Of a stretch of DNA of 6,998 nt, positions 1 to 5,779 are shown piece after piece. The position numbers and the translations under genes were made by a program. Each line of letters begins with the position of its first letter. Within the stretch, counting starts at the first letter, position 1. The notes under the pieces were generated by a model. It was given only the letters and a program-made list of their open reading frames with translations. It made no database searches and had not been told where the DNA came from. The DNA is from Actinomycetes bacterium (lineage in GTDB: Bacteria; Actinomycetota; Humimicrobiia; Humimicrobiales; Humimicrobiaceae), in NCBI GenBank assembly GCA_030603375.1, contig JAUVXY010000073.1, positions 1 through 6,998 of the forward strand, given 5' to 3'.

Positions 1-37
1 ATAAATCAGCTAATCTTAAGCTTGAGAGATCTTTCAT
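1..37 (-). CDS. Possible 5' end of a divergent minus-strand gene (partial, unidentified)
   Basis: On the minus strand an ATG at 37-35 opens a frame that stays open to the window edge for 12 codons (MKDLSSLRLADL). A good Shine-Dalgarno sequence, GAAAGGA, lies 7 nt upstream of this ATG, and a minus-strand TATAAT (plus positions 110-115) could serve as a -10 box, although no good -35 accompanies it. Twelve codons are far too few to recognise a family, and an open frame of this length is common by chance. The alternative is that a plus-strand gene ends here: plus frames read into stops at 55-57 (TAG) and 78-80 (TGA). The SD-to-ATG geometry is the only real argument for the minus-strand gene. Confidence 0.3.
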   Translation of the reverse strand, partial: MKDLSSLRLADL

Positions 38-91
38 GGCGTATTCCTTTCATTTAGTTTTTTACAAATTACTTATTTGAAAGGATACGCC
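38..91. repeat. Imperfect inverted repeat: SD-masking leader hairpin or terminator
   Basis: Positions 38-52 (GGCGTATTCCTTTCA) pair with 78-91 (TGAAAGGATACGCC), giving 14 base pairs with one bulged T at 45 and a loop of about 25 nt. Read on the plus strand, the second arm is followed by a T-rich run (92-107), which resembles a rho-independent terminator for an upstream plus-strand gene, although the T tract is interrupted and the loop is long. Read on the minus strand, the 3' arm contains the GAAAGGA Shine-Dalgarno sequence directly before the possible ATG at 37, so the same hairpin would hide that ribosome binding site. The pairing is seen directly; its role is inference. Confidence 0.6.
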
Positions 92-156
92 TTTACTTTA
101 TTTTTTTAAATTATAATTTACACATAAAATTTTACGCTATCGCCATTTTTATCGTT

Positions 157-185
157 TTGACTAACAGGTTTAGGCGTGTTATTAT
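157..185 (+). promoter_or_regulatory. Predicted sigma70/sigmaA-type promoter for the pil-aro cluster
   Basis: A TTGACT hexamer at 157-162 is separated by exactly 17 nt from TATTAT at 180-185. Each hexamer differs from consensus (TTGACA, TATAAT) by one base, and the spacing is optimal. Transcription would start near 192 and leave a leader of about 54 nt before the pilD ATG at 246. It is the best promoter-like match seen upstream of the cluster, and the downstream genes are closely spaced, so it may drive the whole pil-aro set. AT-rich DNA yields chance matches, but -35 matches this good with correct spacing are less common. Confidence 0.6.
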
Positions 186-245
186 TCAAAGGTGCAAATG
201 TAGCAATAAGTAAGTAATATAAGCAGCAAGAAACATAGAACAAAA

Positions 246-1004
246 ATGGAAGCAAACAAGTTATTTTTATATTTTGTATTTATCATAACCGGGTTGATTG
301 TCGGAAGTTTTTTAAATGTAGTTATATACCGTGTACCAAGAAAGAAATCTATTGTAAAACCTCCATCGTTTTGTCCCGTCTGCAAAAAAAAGATTGCCTT
401 TTATGATAATATTCCGCTAATATCTTACGCTATTCTTAAAGGAAAATGCAGGAATTGTAAAAGCAGGATACCTTTTATTTATCCTTTAGTGGAATTTTTG
501 ACAGCAATACTGTTTTTAACCAACTATGTCTTATTTGGGTTGAGCTCTAAAACAATATTGGGAATAATATTGTGCAGCCTTTTGATAGCAATATCTTTCA
601 TTGATATTAATTTCAGAATTATACCAAATGTCATAGTTTTACCATTCACAGTTTTGGGATTGGCCATAAACATTATAAGTAATATATCCAGCTGGTGGAT
701 GCCGTTAGCTTTCAGCATTGGAGCTTTTTTATTTATGTTAATAATACATTTAATATACCCTGCAGGAATGGGAATGGGCGATGTCAAGCTTAGTTTAATG
801 ATAGGTGCATTTCTTGTAAAAAATGTAGTTGCGGCTCTGTTTCTGGGGTTTTTAGCAGGTTCAATTTTTGGTTTAATCTTTATAGCAGTAAAAAAAAAGA
901 AGCTGAAGCAGAGCATACCTTTTGGTCCTTTTATTTCTATTGGAAGTATCATAGCTTTATTTTGGGGAAATTTTATTCTAAAATGGTATATTAGCTTTTA
1001 TTAA
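246..1004 (+). CDS. pilD: Prepilin peptidase / N-methyltransferase (type IV leader peptidase, A24 family)
   Basis: This integral membrane aspartyl protease cleaves the positively charged leader of type IV prepilins and, in this full-length form, normally also N-methylates the new N-terminus. The 252-residue length is typical. The N-terminal membrane segment ends in GSFLNVVIYRVPR (residues 20-32), a family hallmark. A cytoplasmic domain follows with the two CxxC pairs (C43/C46 and C68/C71) that bind zinc in bifunctional members. The catalytic aspartates are visible as D120 in FIDINFRIIPN and D179 in GMGMGDVKL. The C-terminal IPFGPFISIGSIIALFWG (224-241) is also conserved. ATG 246 is the only plausible start, because no usable codon lies between it and the in-frame stop at 207-209. 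It has no clear Shine-Dalgarno sequence. It is the first gene of the cluster, 20 nt before pilM. Confidence 0.96.
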   Translation: MEANKLFLYFVFIITGLIVGSFLNVVIYRVPRKKSIVKPPSFCPVCKKKIAFYDNIPLISYAILKGKCRNCKSRIPFIYPLVEFLTAILFLTNYVLFGLSSKTILGIILCSLLIAISFIDINFRIIPNVIVLPFTVLGLAINIISNISSWWMPLAFSIGAFLFMLIIHLIYPAGMGMGDVKLSLMIGAFLVKNVVAALFLGFLAGSIFGLIFIAVKKKKLKQSIPFGPFISIGSIIALFWGNFILKWYISFY

Positions 1005-1024
1005 AAAAGGTGAGTGATTAAAAT

Positions 1025-2206
1025 ATGTTGTCAGTAGGATTGGATTTAAGTTCAAATGAAATATCCATAGTGGGGATGTCAAAAAGAAGGGGCAGCTTTT
1101 ATATTGCAAATGCTGCTCTATCTGAGGTAGCCGGAAATTCTATTGAAAATGGGGAAATAAAAGATACTGTTGCATTATCCAAAGGACTTCAGGAAATATG
1201 GAAAAAATATAAGATACCGGAAAGAAAAGTTTATGTTGGAATTTCAAACCAGAAGGCAATAGTAAAGGAAATAAAATTGCCGATAACAGACGAGAAAGAT
1301 CTTGCAAGCTCTATTAAATACCAGATTGGTGATTTTATGCCTATCCCTAAAGATAACCTTCTCTACGATTATTACATTATGGAAAAAGGAGACGATTTTT
1401 CAAGGATAATGCTGGCAGGTGCCTTAAAAAGTATGATTCTAAATGTTGTTGAAAGTATAAAAAATGCTGGACTTGTAACTCAGGCAATAGATTTGAATTG
1501 TTTTGCTCTTCACAGAGTTATAAACTGTGTTTGTAATCTTAAAAGCAAAAAGAAAGAAGAAAAGAATGTAAAGTCTTATATAAACCGTGTTTACAGTCCT
1601 GAAAGCAAGAAAAAAGAAAAGGATGTAAAGTCTTATTGTGTTGTAAATTTGGGCCGGGAAATATCAATAGTAGAAATAATTATGGGTGACGTTCTTAAAT
1701 ACCCAAGGTTTACATCTGTTTCTGCCAAAACTTTTATTGATACCTTTGCTAAAAAAGACAAAAAAGGTAAGAAACACTACGAAGATGTAGTGGCAAAGTT
1801 TGATTTTAATTCTGTGCTGGCTGCTAAAGCAAAAAAGAGTAAAAGCGATTTACCAGCTGAAGAAAATAACTCAGCAAACAAAGATAGTGAAGAAGACAAA
1901 ACAAACACAGTCATGGAAAATACTGCAAATTTGATGATAAATGAAATAAAAACATCAATCGGCCATTTTCTGGAAGAAAATCCAAAACTAAAGATAGAAA
2001 AAATAATATTGGCTGGAGAGAGAATCGCTAATTTAGACAGGTATATTGAAGAAAAAATAGATTATAAGGTTGAGCTGTTAAATATATCAGATAATTTTTC
2101 ATTTGATTATATAAAAAGAAAATCATTCCTGGCAGATAAAGATTTGGAAAGTGTTGCAAATAAGCTTGGTTTGGGCATTGGGATGGCGATAAGAGGTTTA
2201 GTGTAA
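1025..2206 (+). CDS. pilM: Type IV pilus assembly protein PilM, actin-like, divergent
   Basis: PilM is a cytoplasmic actin/FtsA-like protein that binds the N-terminal INLLP peptide of PilN and links the inner-membrane alignment complex to the pilus motors. The N-terminal half is typical: VGLDLSSNEISIVGM (4-18) matches the phosphate-1 loop, followed by a PilM-like run through AGLVTQAIDLNCFALHRV (148-165). The rest is odd. The phosphate-2 region reads CVVNLGREISIVEI, with Asn208 where family members usually have Asp and without the usual Gly-Thr motif. The adenosine motif is reduced to ILAGERIANL (328-337). Residues 166-204 are a tandem 20+19-residue duplication, and about 242-300 is a Lys-rich then acidic insertion. 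At 393 residues it is longer than the usual 350 or so. The RBS AAGGTGAG (1007-1014) supports ATG 1025. The stop overlaps the pilN start by one base (TAATG). ATP binding may be weakened or lost, which is inference. Confidence 0.9.
   Translation: MLSVGLDLSSNEISIVGMSKRRGSFYIANAALSEVAGNSIENGEIKDTVALSKGLQEIWKKYKIPERKVYVGISNQKAIVKEIKLPITDEKDLASSIKYQIGDFMPIPKDNLLYDYYIMEKGDDFSRIMLAGALKSMILNVVESIKNAGLVTQAIDLNCFALHRVINCVCNLKSKKKEEKNVKSYINRVYSPESKKKEKDVKSYCVVNLGREISIVEIIMGDVLKYPRFTSVSAKTFIDTFAKKDKKGKKHYEDVVAKFDFNSVLAAKAKKSKSDLPAEENNSANKDSEEDKTNTVMENTANLMINEIKTSIGHFLEENPKLKIEKIILAGERIANLDRYIEEKIDYKVELLNISDNFSFDYIKRKSFLADKDLESVANKLGLGIGMAIRGLV
1520..1636 (+). repeat. In-frame tandem duplication inside pilM (60 + 57 nt units)
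   Basis: Unit A (1520-1579) and unit B (1580-1636) are adjacent direct repeats. By hand alignment 48 of 57 aligned bases match, with one 3-nt gap, and all nine mismatches are transitions. The units encode residues 166-185 (INCVCNLKSKKKEEKNVKSY) and 186-204 (INRVYSPESKKKEKDVKSY). Six mismatches change the amino acid and three are silent. The block sits between the conserved FALHRV helix and the degenerate phosphate-2 strand, where other PilM proteins have only a short connection, so it adds a basic surface loop. Perfect reading-frame preservation shows it is tolerated in the protein. Confidence 0.93.
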
Positions 2207-2913
2207 TGAAAACTATTAATCTTCTTCCAAAAGAAGAAAAAGTAATTGATATAAAAACAACTATACTAAATACAGCATTAATACTGGCAATTGTATTATT
2301 TGCAATAACACTACTGTTTTCAGTACTTTTTTATGATATAAATAAAAATCTTTCAATGAAACTAAGTGAATATGAAAATGTAAATATGAAGCTTCAAAAT
2401 TATGCTAATAAATTAAAGACATATGGTCAATTTGAGGAAAAAGTAGCCAATAAATCAAATCTAACAAATTATATCCAAAAAGATGAAATTTTATGGTCTG
2501 AAATTTTATATAATTTGGGAGAGTTAATACCTGATGATGTCTACATTACAAACTTTGAAGGGGGAAGCAGGAATTTATATAGTTATTTAAAAGAGATGCT
2601 GAAAGAGGACAGTAATGAAGTAGGAAGCAAGAAGATAATATCTTTCAGTATAGAAGGATACTCTGCCAGCTATGCTGATATATCCGGGTTTATTATAGAA
2701 ATTAAAAAGATACCGGGTATAGGCGAGGTATGGATAAGAAATATAAGCAGAACAGAGATACCTGATGTTACTGTGGATGTTTTATCGTATACCATTGAAA
2801 CTTTTTGGAATTTAGAACCATACTTAGAGGAAATTAAGCAGCAGGTTGAAGTTTATGATAAAAGTATACCTGTGGAAGAAAAAGAGTTAGAAGAATCTAT
2901 ACTTGAGGAATGA
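2206..2913 (+). CDS. pilN: Type IV pilus inner-membrane assembly protein PilN
   Basis: PilN is a single-pass inner-membrane protein that recruits PilM through its cytoplasmic N-terminus and pairs with PilO outside the membrane. The short cytoplasmic N-terminus carries the family motif INLLP (residues 4-8). One hydrophobic segment follows (about 20-43), then a probable coiled coil (about 44-85), and the globular part contains LGELIPDDVYITNFEG (104-119) and IKKIPGIGEVWIRNISR (166-182), which is the usual PilN layout. At 235 residues it is longer than many family members because of an acidic tail after about residue 203, with about ten Glu in the last 30 residues. The start shares one base with the pilM stop, and AAGAGG at 2191-2196 gives a good RBS 9 nt upstream, so translation is probably coupled to pilM. 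Confidence 0.92.
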   Translation: MKTINLLPKEEKVIDIKTTILNTALILAIVLFAITLLFSVLFYDINKNLSMKLSEYENVNMKLQNYANKLKTYGQFEEKVANKSNLTNYIQKDEILWSEILYNLGELIPDDVYITNFEGGSRNLYSYLKEMLKEDSNEVGSKKIISFSIEGYSASYADISGFIIEIKKIPGIGEVWIRNISRTEIPDVTVDVLSYTIETFWNLEPYLEEIKQQVEVYDKSIPVEEKELEESILEE

Positions 2914-2923
2914 ATATTTAAAA

Positions 2924-3496
2924 ATGTCTAACATACAAATTCAAAAAATAATTTTTATAGTCTTAATAATTATAATTACAATTGGTCTTTTTGTATTTAT
3001 AGTAATGCCTAATTTTTCCAGCAGCACAGGATATGTCTACAAAATTAATCAGGAAAGGACAGATAAGAGCAGATTGGAGGCAGATCTGCATGAATTTTTA
3101 GCTGCAAGGGATAAGTACCATATGCTGAATGCTGAATATCAAAATCTTTGTATGCAGTTTCCACATGATATAGATATTACAATTTTAACTAATGAGATCT
3201 ACGACATTGCAAGATACGCTGACGTAGATATACAATATATAGACTTTGCAGACAAAACCATAGCAGATACAGAGGATGAAAATGAGAAAAATATAGGAGT
3301 GATAGAAAGTAATCTAATATTAGAAGGATCCTATTATCAAATTCTGAGTTTTATAAATACAATAGAGATCATGCCGAGAGTAATTAGGATTAAAGATGTA
3401 GCAATCAGTACAGGGGAAGAAAGTTACAACAGGCTAATTGTCTATGTATCATTTGAATCATACTTTGATAAAAATTATGAAACTAAAAATAAATAA
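2924..3496 (+). CDS. pilO: Type IV pilus inner-membrane assembly protein PilO
   Basis: PilO partners with PilN in the alignment subcomplex that connects the inner-membrane platform to outer components. With the ATG start it has 190 residues: a very short N-terminus, one transmembrane helix (about 7-28, strongly Ile/Val/Phe), a charged predicted coiled coil (about 38-70), and a C-terminal ferredoxin-like domain. The phrase NLILEGSYYQILSFINTIE fits the PilO signature L.G.Y..l..Fl..ie and is followed by PRVIRIKDVAIS. ATG 2924 is chosen: it lies 10 nt after the pilN stop, with GAGGA at 2905-2909 upstream, although at about 14 nt this spacing is long. A TTG at 2903 would add seven residues and overlap pilN by 11 nt, and it cannot be excluded because neighbouring genes use TTG. 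Confidence 0.88.
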   Translation: MSNIQIQKIIFIVLIIIITIGLFVFIVMPNFSSSTGYVYKINQERTDKSRLEADLHEFLAARDKYHMLNAEYQNLCMQFPHDIDITILTNEIYDIARYADVDIQYIDFADKTIADTEDENEKNIGVIESNLILEGSYYQILSFINTIEIMPRVIRIKDVAISTGEESYNRLIVYVSFESYFDKNYETKNK

Positions 3497-4007
3497 TAAC
3501 AAAATAAATATAAAGAAAATCGTATCGTTATTGGCAGCTGCATTATTTATTTTATGCATATTGCCATTTGTTTCCGGATGTTCTGTAAGCACTTTAATAG
3601 AAGAGTCTTATCAAAAAGAAGTGCTGTCAGACAAGTTGCCTTATATAAAAATAGATGAAAAGGAAATTGAGAGTATTAGTGCAAGTGACAGGGAAATGAA
3701 AAAAAATTATGAGTTTGAAACTGATATTAGCATAGTAGAAAACAACATAAGGGATCCCTTTGAGCCATTTTATATTGATAAGGAAGAACTTGAAGAAAAA
3801 AATGTTTTAATCCTGGAAAAGATTTACAGGGAAGATGGAGTAAGTTACGCAGAAATTAATTTTAACAATATTACCTATAAGCAAAAGAAGGGTGACGTTT
3901 TTGGAAATAATAATTATAGAGTAGAGGCAATTAATCCAACATCAGTAGTTTTATTAAAAGGTGACGAGATTATAACTATTTTTATTGATCAAATTTTTTA
4001 TGATTAG
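3477..4007 (+). CDS. PilP-like lipoprotein of the type IV pilus alignment complex
   Basis: In the chosen frame this is a 176-residue protein with a textbook lipoprotein signal: basic N-terminus, hydrophobic stretch (15-31), lipobox VSGC with acceptor Cys35. A low-complexity, probably disordered linker (about 36-90) leads to NNIRDPFEPF (89-98). The final domain (about 108-172) has the pattern YAEINFNNITYKQKKGDVF...YRVEAINPTSVVLLKGDE. The RDPF motif after a flexible linker and the small beta domain match the PilP/GspC homology-region arrangement, and the position after pilO matches pilP. Overall similarity is weak, so the symbol is left blank. The start is uncertain: ATG 3477 overlaps pilO by 20 nt and lacks an SD, while TTG 3438 or ATG 3444 would lengthen the pre-lipobox region unusually. 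No secretin gene follows. Confidence 0.75.
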   Translation: MKLKINNNKINIKKIVSLLAAALFILCILPFVSGCSVSTLIEESYQKEVLSDKLPYIKIDEKEIESISASDREMKKNYEFETDISIVENNIRDPFEPFYIDKEELEEKNVLILEKIYREDGVSYAEINFNNITYKQKKGDVFGNNNYRVEAINPTSVVLLKGDEIITIFIDQIFYD

Positions 4008-4024
4008 GAAAGGGATTTTTTTTG
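4006..4024 (+). promoter_or_regulatory. Ribosome binding site that fixes the TTG start of aroC
   Basis: AGGAAAGGG (4006-4014) lies 7 nt before TTG at 4022-4024 and begins inside the stop codon of the preceding lipoprotein gene. The encoded N-terminus, RYLTAGESHG directly after the initiator, matches the usual chorismate synthase beginning, so TTG is very likely the true start even though no ATG is available. Confidence 0.8.
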
Positions 4025-5194
4025 AGGTATTTAACTGCAGGCGAATCTCACGGCAAAGCTCTTGTTGGAATAATAGACGGCTATCCTTCCGGGGTTCCGG
4101 TGGATATAGATTTTATAAATAAAGAACTTGCAAGACGGCAAAAAGGTACCGGAAGAGGCGGAAGAATGGCGATAGAGAGCGATGAAGTTGAGATTATTTC
4201 TGGAATAAGAAAGAGTTATAGTATTGGCTCGCCAATATCTTTTTTGATTCATAACAAGGATTGGGTAAATTGGAAAGATATTATGAATATTTCTCAGGAT
4301 GGCTCCTGCGAGAACAAAGAAAAAATCCTGTTAAATCCAAGGCCGGGGCATGCTGATTTAACTGGTTTTTTAAAATACAGATTCAACAACATAAGAGATG
4401 TTATTGAAAGAAGCAGCGCCCGGGAAACAGCAGCCAGAGTATGTGTGGGAGGATTTGCAAAAATTGCATTAAATCTTTTTGGTATAAAAATATATAGTTA
4501 TGTGACCCGGATTGGGCCAGTTAGTTTCGAAGATAAAATAAAATTAGAAAAGGAAACAGTAAAAAAGATAGAAGAATCTGCTGTCAGGTGTCCTGATGAA
4601 AAAATAAGCAATAAGATGGAAAAAGAAATACTTAAATCAAAAGCGCATGGTGATAGTCTCGGCGGAAAATTTAAAGTTATTGCTGTTGGAGCTCCCCCCG
4701 GTCTTGGATCGTATTCACAATGGGATATGAGATTATACAGCAGAATTGCTGCGGCATTTATGAGCATTCCAGCTATAAAAGCAGTAGATATTGGAAATGG
4801 ATTTAGCTCAGCTTCTGTTTCCGGTAGAAATTTCCATGATGAAATTTATTATGATGAAAAAAACGGGTTTTACAGAAAGACCAATAGGGCAGGCGGGATA
4901 GAAGGCGGAATGACAAATGGCGGGAACATAGTGGTTGGAGCAGTTATGAAACCTATTCCAACAACACGAAAAGGTCTTGGCACCGTAAATATTCAAACTA
5001 AAAAAGCTGGGGTTAGTTTAAAAGAAAGAGCAGACATATGTGCGGTACCGGCAGCCTCAGTTGTTGGTGAAGCTGTACTTTCAATCGAAATTCTAAATGC
5101 TATGCAGGAAAAATTTGGCAAAGACAATATAGATGAGATTTTAGAAAACTATACCAGTTATAAGAAATATATAAAAAATATAGAAAAACTATAA
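4022..5194 (+). CDS. aroC: Chorismate synthase (EC 4.2.3.5)
   Basis: AroC catalyses the last step of the shikimate pathway, eliminating phosphate from EPSP to give chorismate. It is a cytosolic enzyme that needs reduced FMN. At 390 residues it has the usual bacterial length. Visible hallmarks are TAGESHG (5-11, with catalytic His10), RRQKGTGRGGRM (38-49), RPGHADLTGFLKY (107-119, with conserved His110), RSSARETAARV (130-140), AHGDSLGG (208-215), GGIEGGMTNGGNIV (291-304) and RADICAVPAASVVGEAV (336-352). No key motif is missing. It starts with TTG 14 nt after the lipoprotein gene and ends 16 nt before aroK, so it appears to be in the same transcription unit as the pil genes. Confidence 0.97.
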   Translation: MRYLTAGESHGKALVGIIDGYPSGVPVDIDFINKELARRQKGTGRGGRMAIESDEVEIISGIRKSYSIGSPISFLIHNKDWVNWKDIMNISQDGSCENKEKILLNPRPGHADLTGFLKYRFNNIRDVIERSSARETAARVCVGGFAKIALNLFGIKIYSYVTRIGPVSFEDKIKLEKETVKKIEESAVRCPDEKISNKMEKEILKSKAHGDSLGGKFKVIAVGAPPGLGSYSQWDMRLYSRIAAAFMSIPAIKAVDIGNGFSSASVSGRNFHDEIYYDEKNGFYRKTNRAGGIEGGMTNGGNIVVGAVMKPIPTTRKGLGTVNIQTKKAGVSLKERADICAVPAASVVGEAVLSIEILNAMQEKFGKDNIDEILENYTSYKKYIKNIEKL

Positions 5195-5210
5195 AAACAT
5201 TAATTTAACT

Positions 5211-5732
5211 TTGAAAAGTTTTAAGAATATAGCACTTATAGGTTTTATGGGTTCTGGCAAAAGCACCGTTGGAGAAATTATATCAAAAAAATTAAATTTG
5301 TTATTTATAGATATAGATAATGTAATAGAATTGATTGAAGAAAAAAGCATTGACAGCATATTTAAGTTACATGGAGAAAAATATTTTAGAGAGCTGGAAA
5401 GTAAAATTATTGACAAAATTTTTTTAAATAAAAATTGTATTTTTGCCTGTGGGGGTGGTGTTGTAAAAAATAGTAGGAATGCAGATACAATCAGGAAAAA
5501 TAGTACTGTTGTGTATCTGCATGTTTCTCCTGAGGAAGCTTGCAGAAGACTTGAGAATGTAAGTAACAGGCCACTTCTTAAAGTTAAAGATAAGCAGAAA
5601 GTTATAAAAAGCATGATCAATGAAAGGGAGATGCTTTACAGAAAAAACGCAGATATAATTGTGAGCAATACAGATAAAAACCCTGAAATAATCGTATACG
5701 AGATAATAAATAAATTAGGTGTAAGCGCCTAA
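5211..5732 (+). CDS. aroK: Shikimate kinase (EC 2.7.1.71)
   Basis: This cytosolic P-loop kinase phosphorylates shikimate at the 3-hydroxyl using ATP. Its 173 residues are the normal size. The Walker A loop is GFMGSGKST (11-19). The shikimate-binding and Mg-binding Asp pair is in FIDIDNVIE (D34, D36). R60 in YFRELES, the triple glycine in ACGGGVV (79-85), the lid arginine R120 in NRPLLK and R140 in NEREMLY are all present, so the enzyme should be active. The start is taken as TTG 5211, since the next in-frame Met is inside the P-loop and too late. No Shine-Dalgarno sequence is visible in the 16-nt gap after aroC. A rare ATT at 5199 is a poor alternative. Weak initiation could lower its expression relative to aroB. 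Confidence 0.95.
   Translation: MKSFKNIALIGFMGSGKSTVGEIISKKLNLLFIDIDNVIELIEEKSIDSIFKLHGEKYFRELESKIIDKIFLNKNCIFACGGGVVKNSRNADTIRKNSTVVYLHVSPEEACRRLENVSNRPLLKVKDKQKVIKSMINEREMLYRKNADIIVSNTDKNPEIIVYEIINKLGVSA
5715..5732 (+). other. Small hairpin spanning the aroK stop codon
   Basis: TTAGGTG (5715-5721) can pair with CGCCTAA (5726-5732) around a TAAG loop, giving seven pairs including one G-T wobble. The stop codon TAA of aroK is inside the 3' arm. No T tract follows on the plus strand, so it is not a standard terminator. It could be a weak pause, processing or stability element in the 47-nt aroK-aroB gap, or a chance fold. Confidence 0.35.
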
Positions 5733-5779
5733 GGAAAATCAAGTATTTGCTCATTTTGCATTAGTTTGGAAAAAGTTTT

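Noticed and set aside
112..117. Plus-strand TATAAT as a second promoter for pilD
   Set aside because: No -35-like hexamer lies 16-18 nt upstream (positions 88-95 read ACGCCTTT). The TTGACT/TATTAT pair at 157-185 is much better.
182..385. 67-codon minus-strand frame crossing the pilD start
   Set aside because: It overlaps the predicted promoter -10 box and conserved PilD N-terminal codons, and shows no SD or family motif.
524..952. 142-codon open frame on the minus strand inside pilD
   Set aside because: It is antisense to a fully supported prepilin peptidase gene, has no recognisable motif or RBS, and its composition mirrors the membrane-protein codons on the other strand.
1520..1636. CRISPR-like or mobile-element repeat
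   Set aside because: There are only two adjacent units with no spacers, in frame inside pilM, and no inverted ends or target-site duplication. A simple tandem duplication explains it.
5189..5620. 143-codon open frame on the minus strand over aroK
   Set aside because: aroK on the plus strand carries all kinase motifs. The antisense product is Leu/Phe/Ser-rich, as expected from the complement of Lys/Glu/Arg codons.
5733..5779. Terminator or separate promoter between aroK and aroB
   Set aside because: The small hairpin at 5715-5732 has no following T tract, and no convincing -35/-10 pair is seen in the 47-nt gap.
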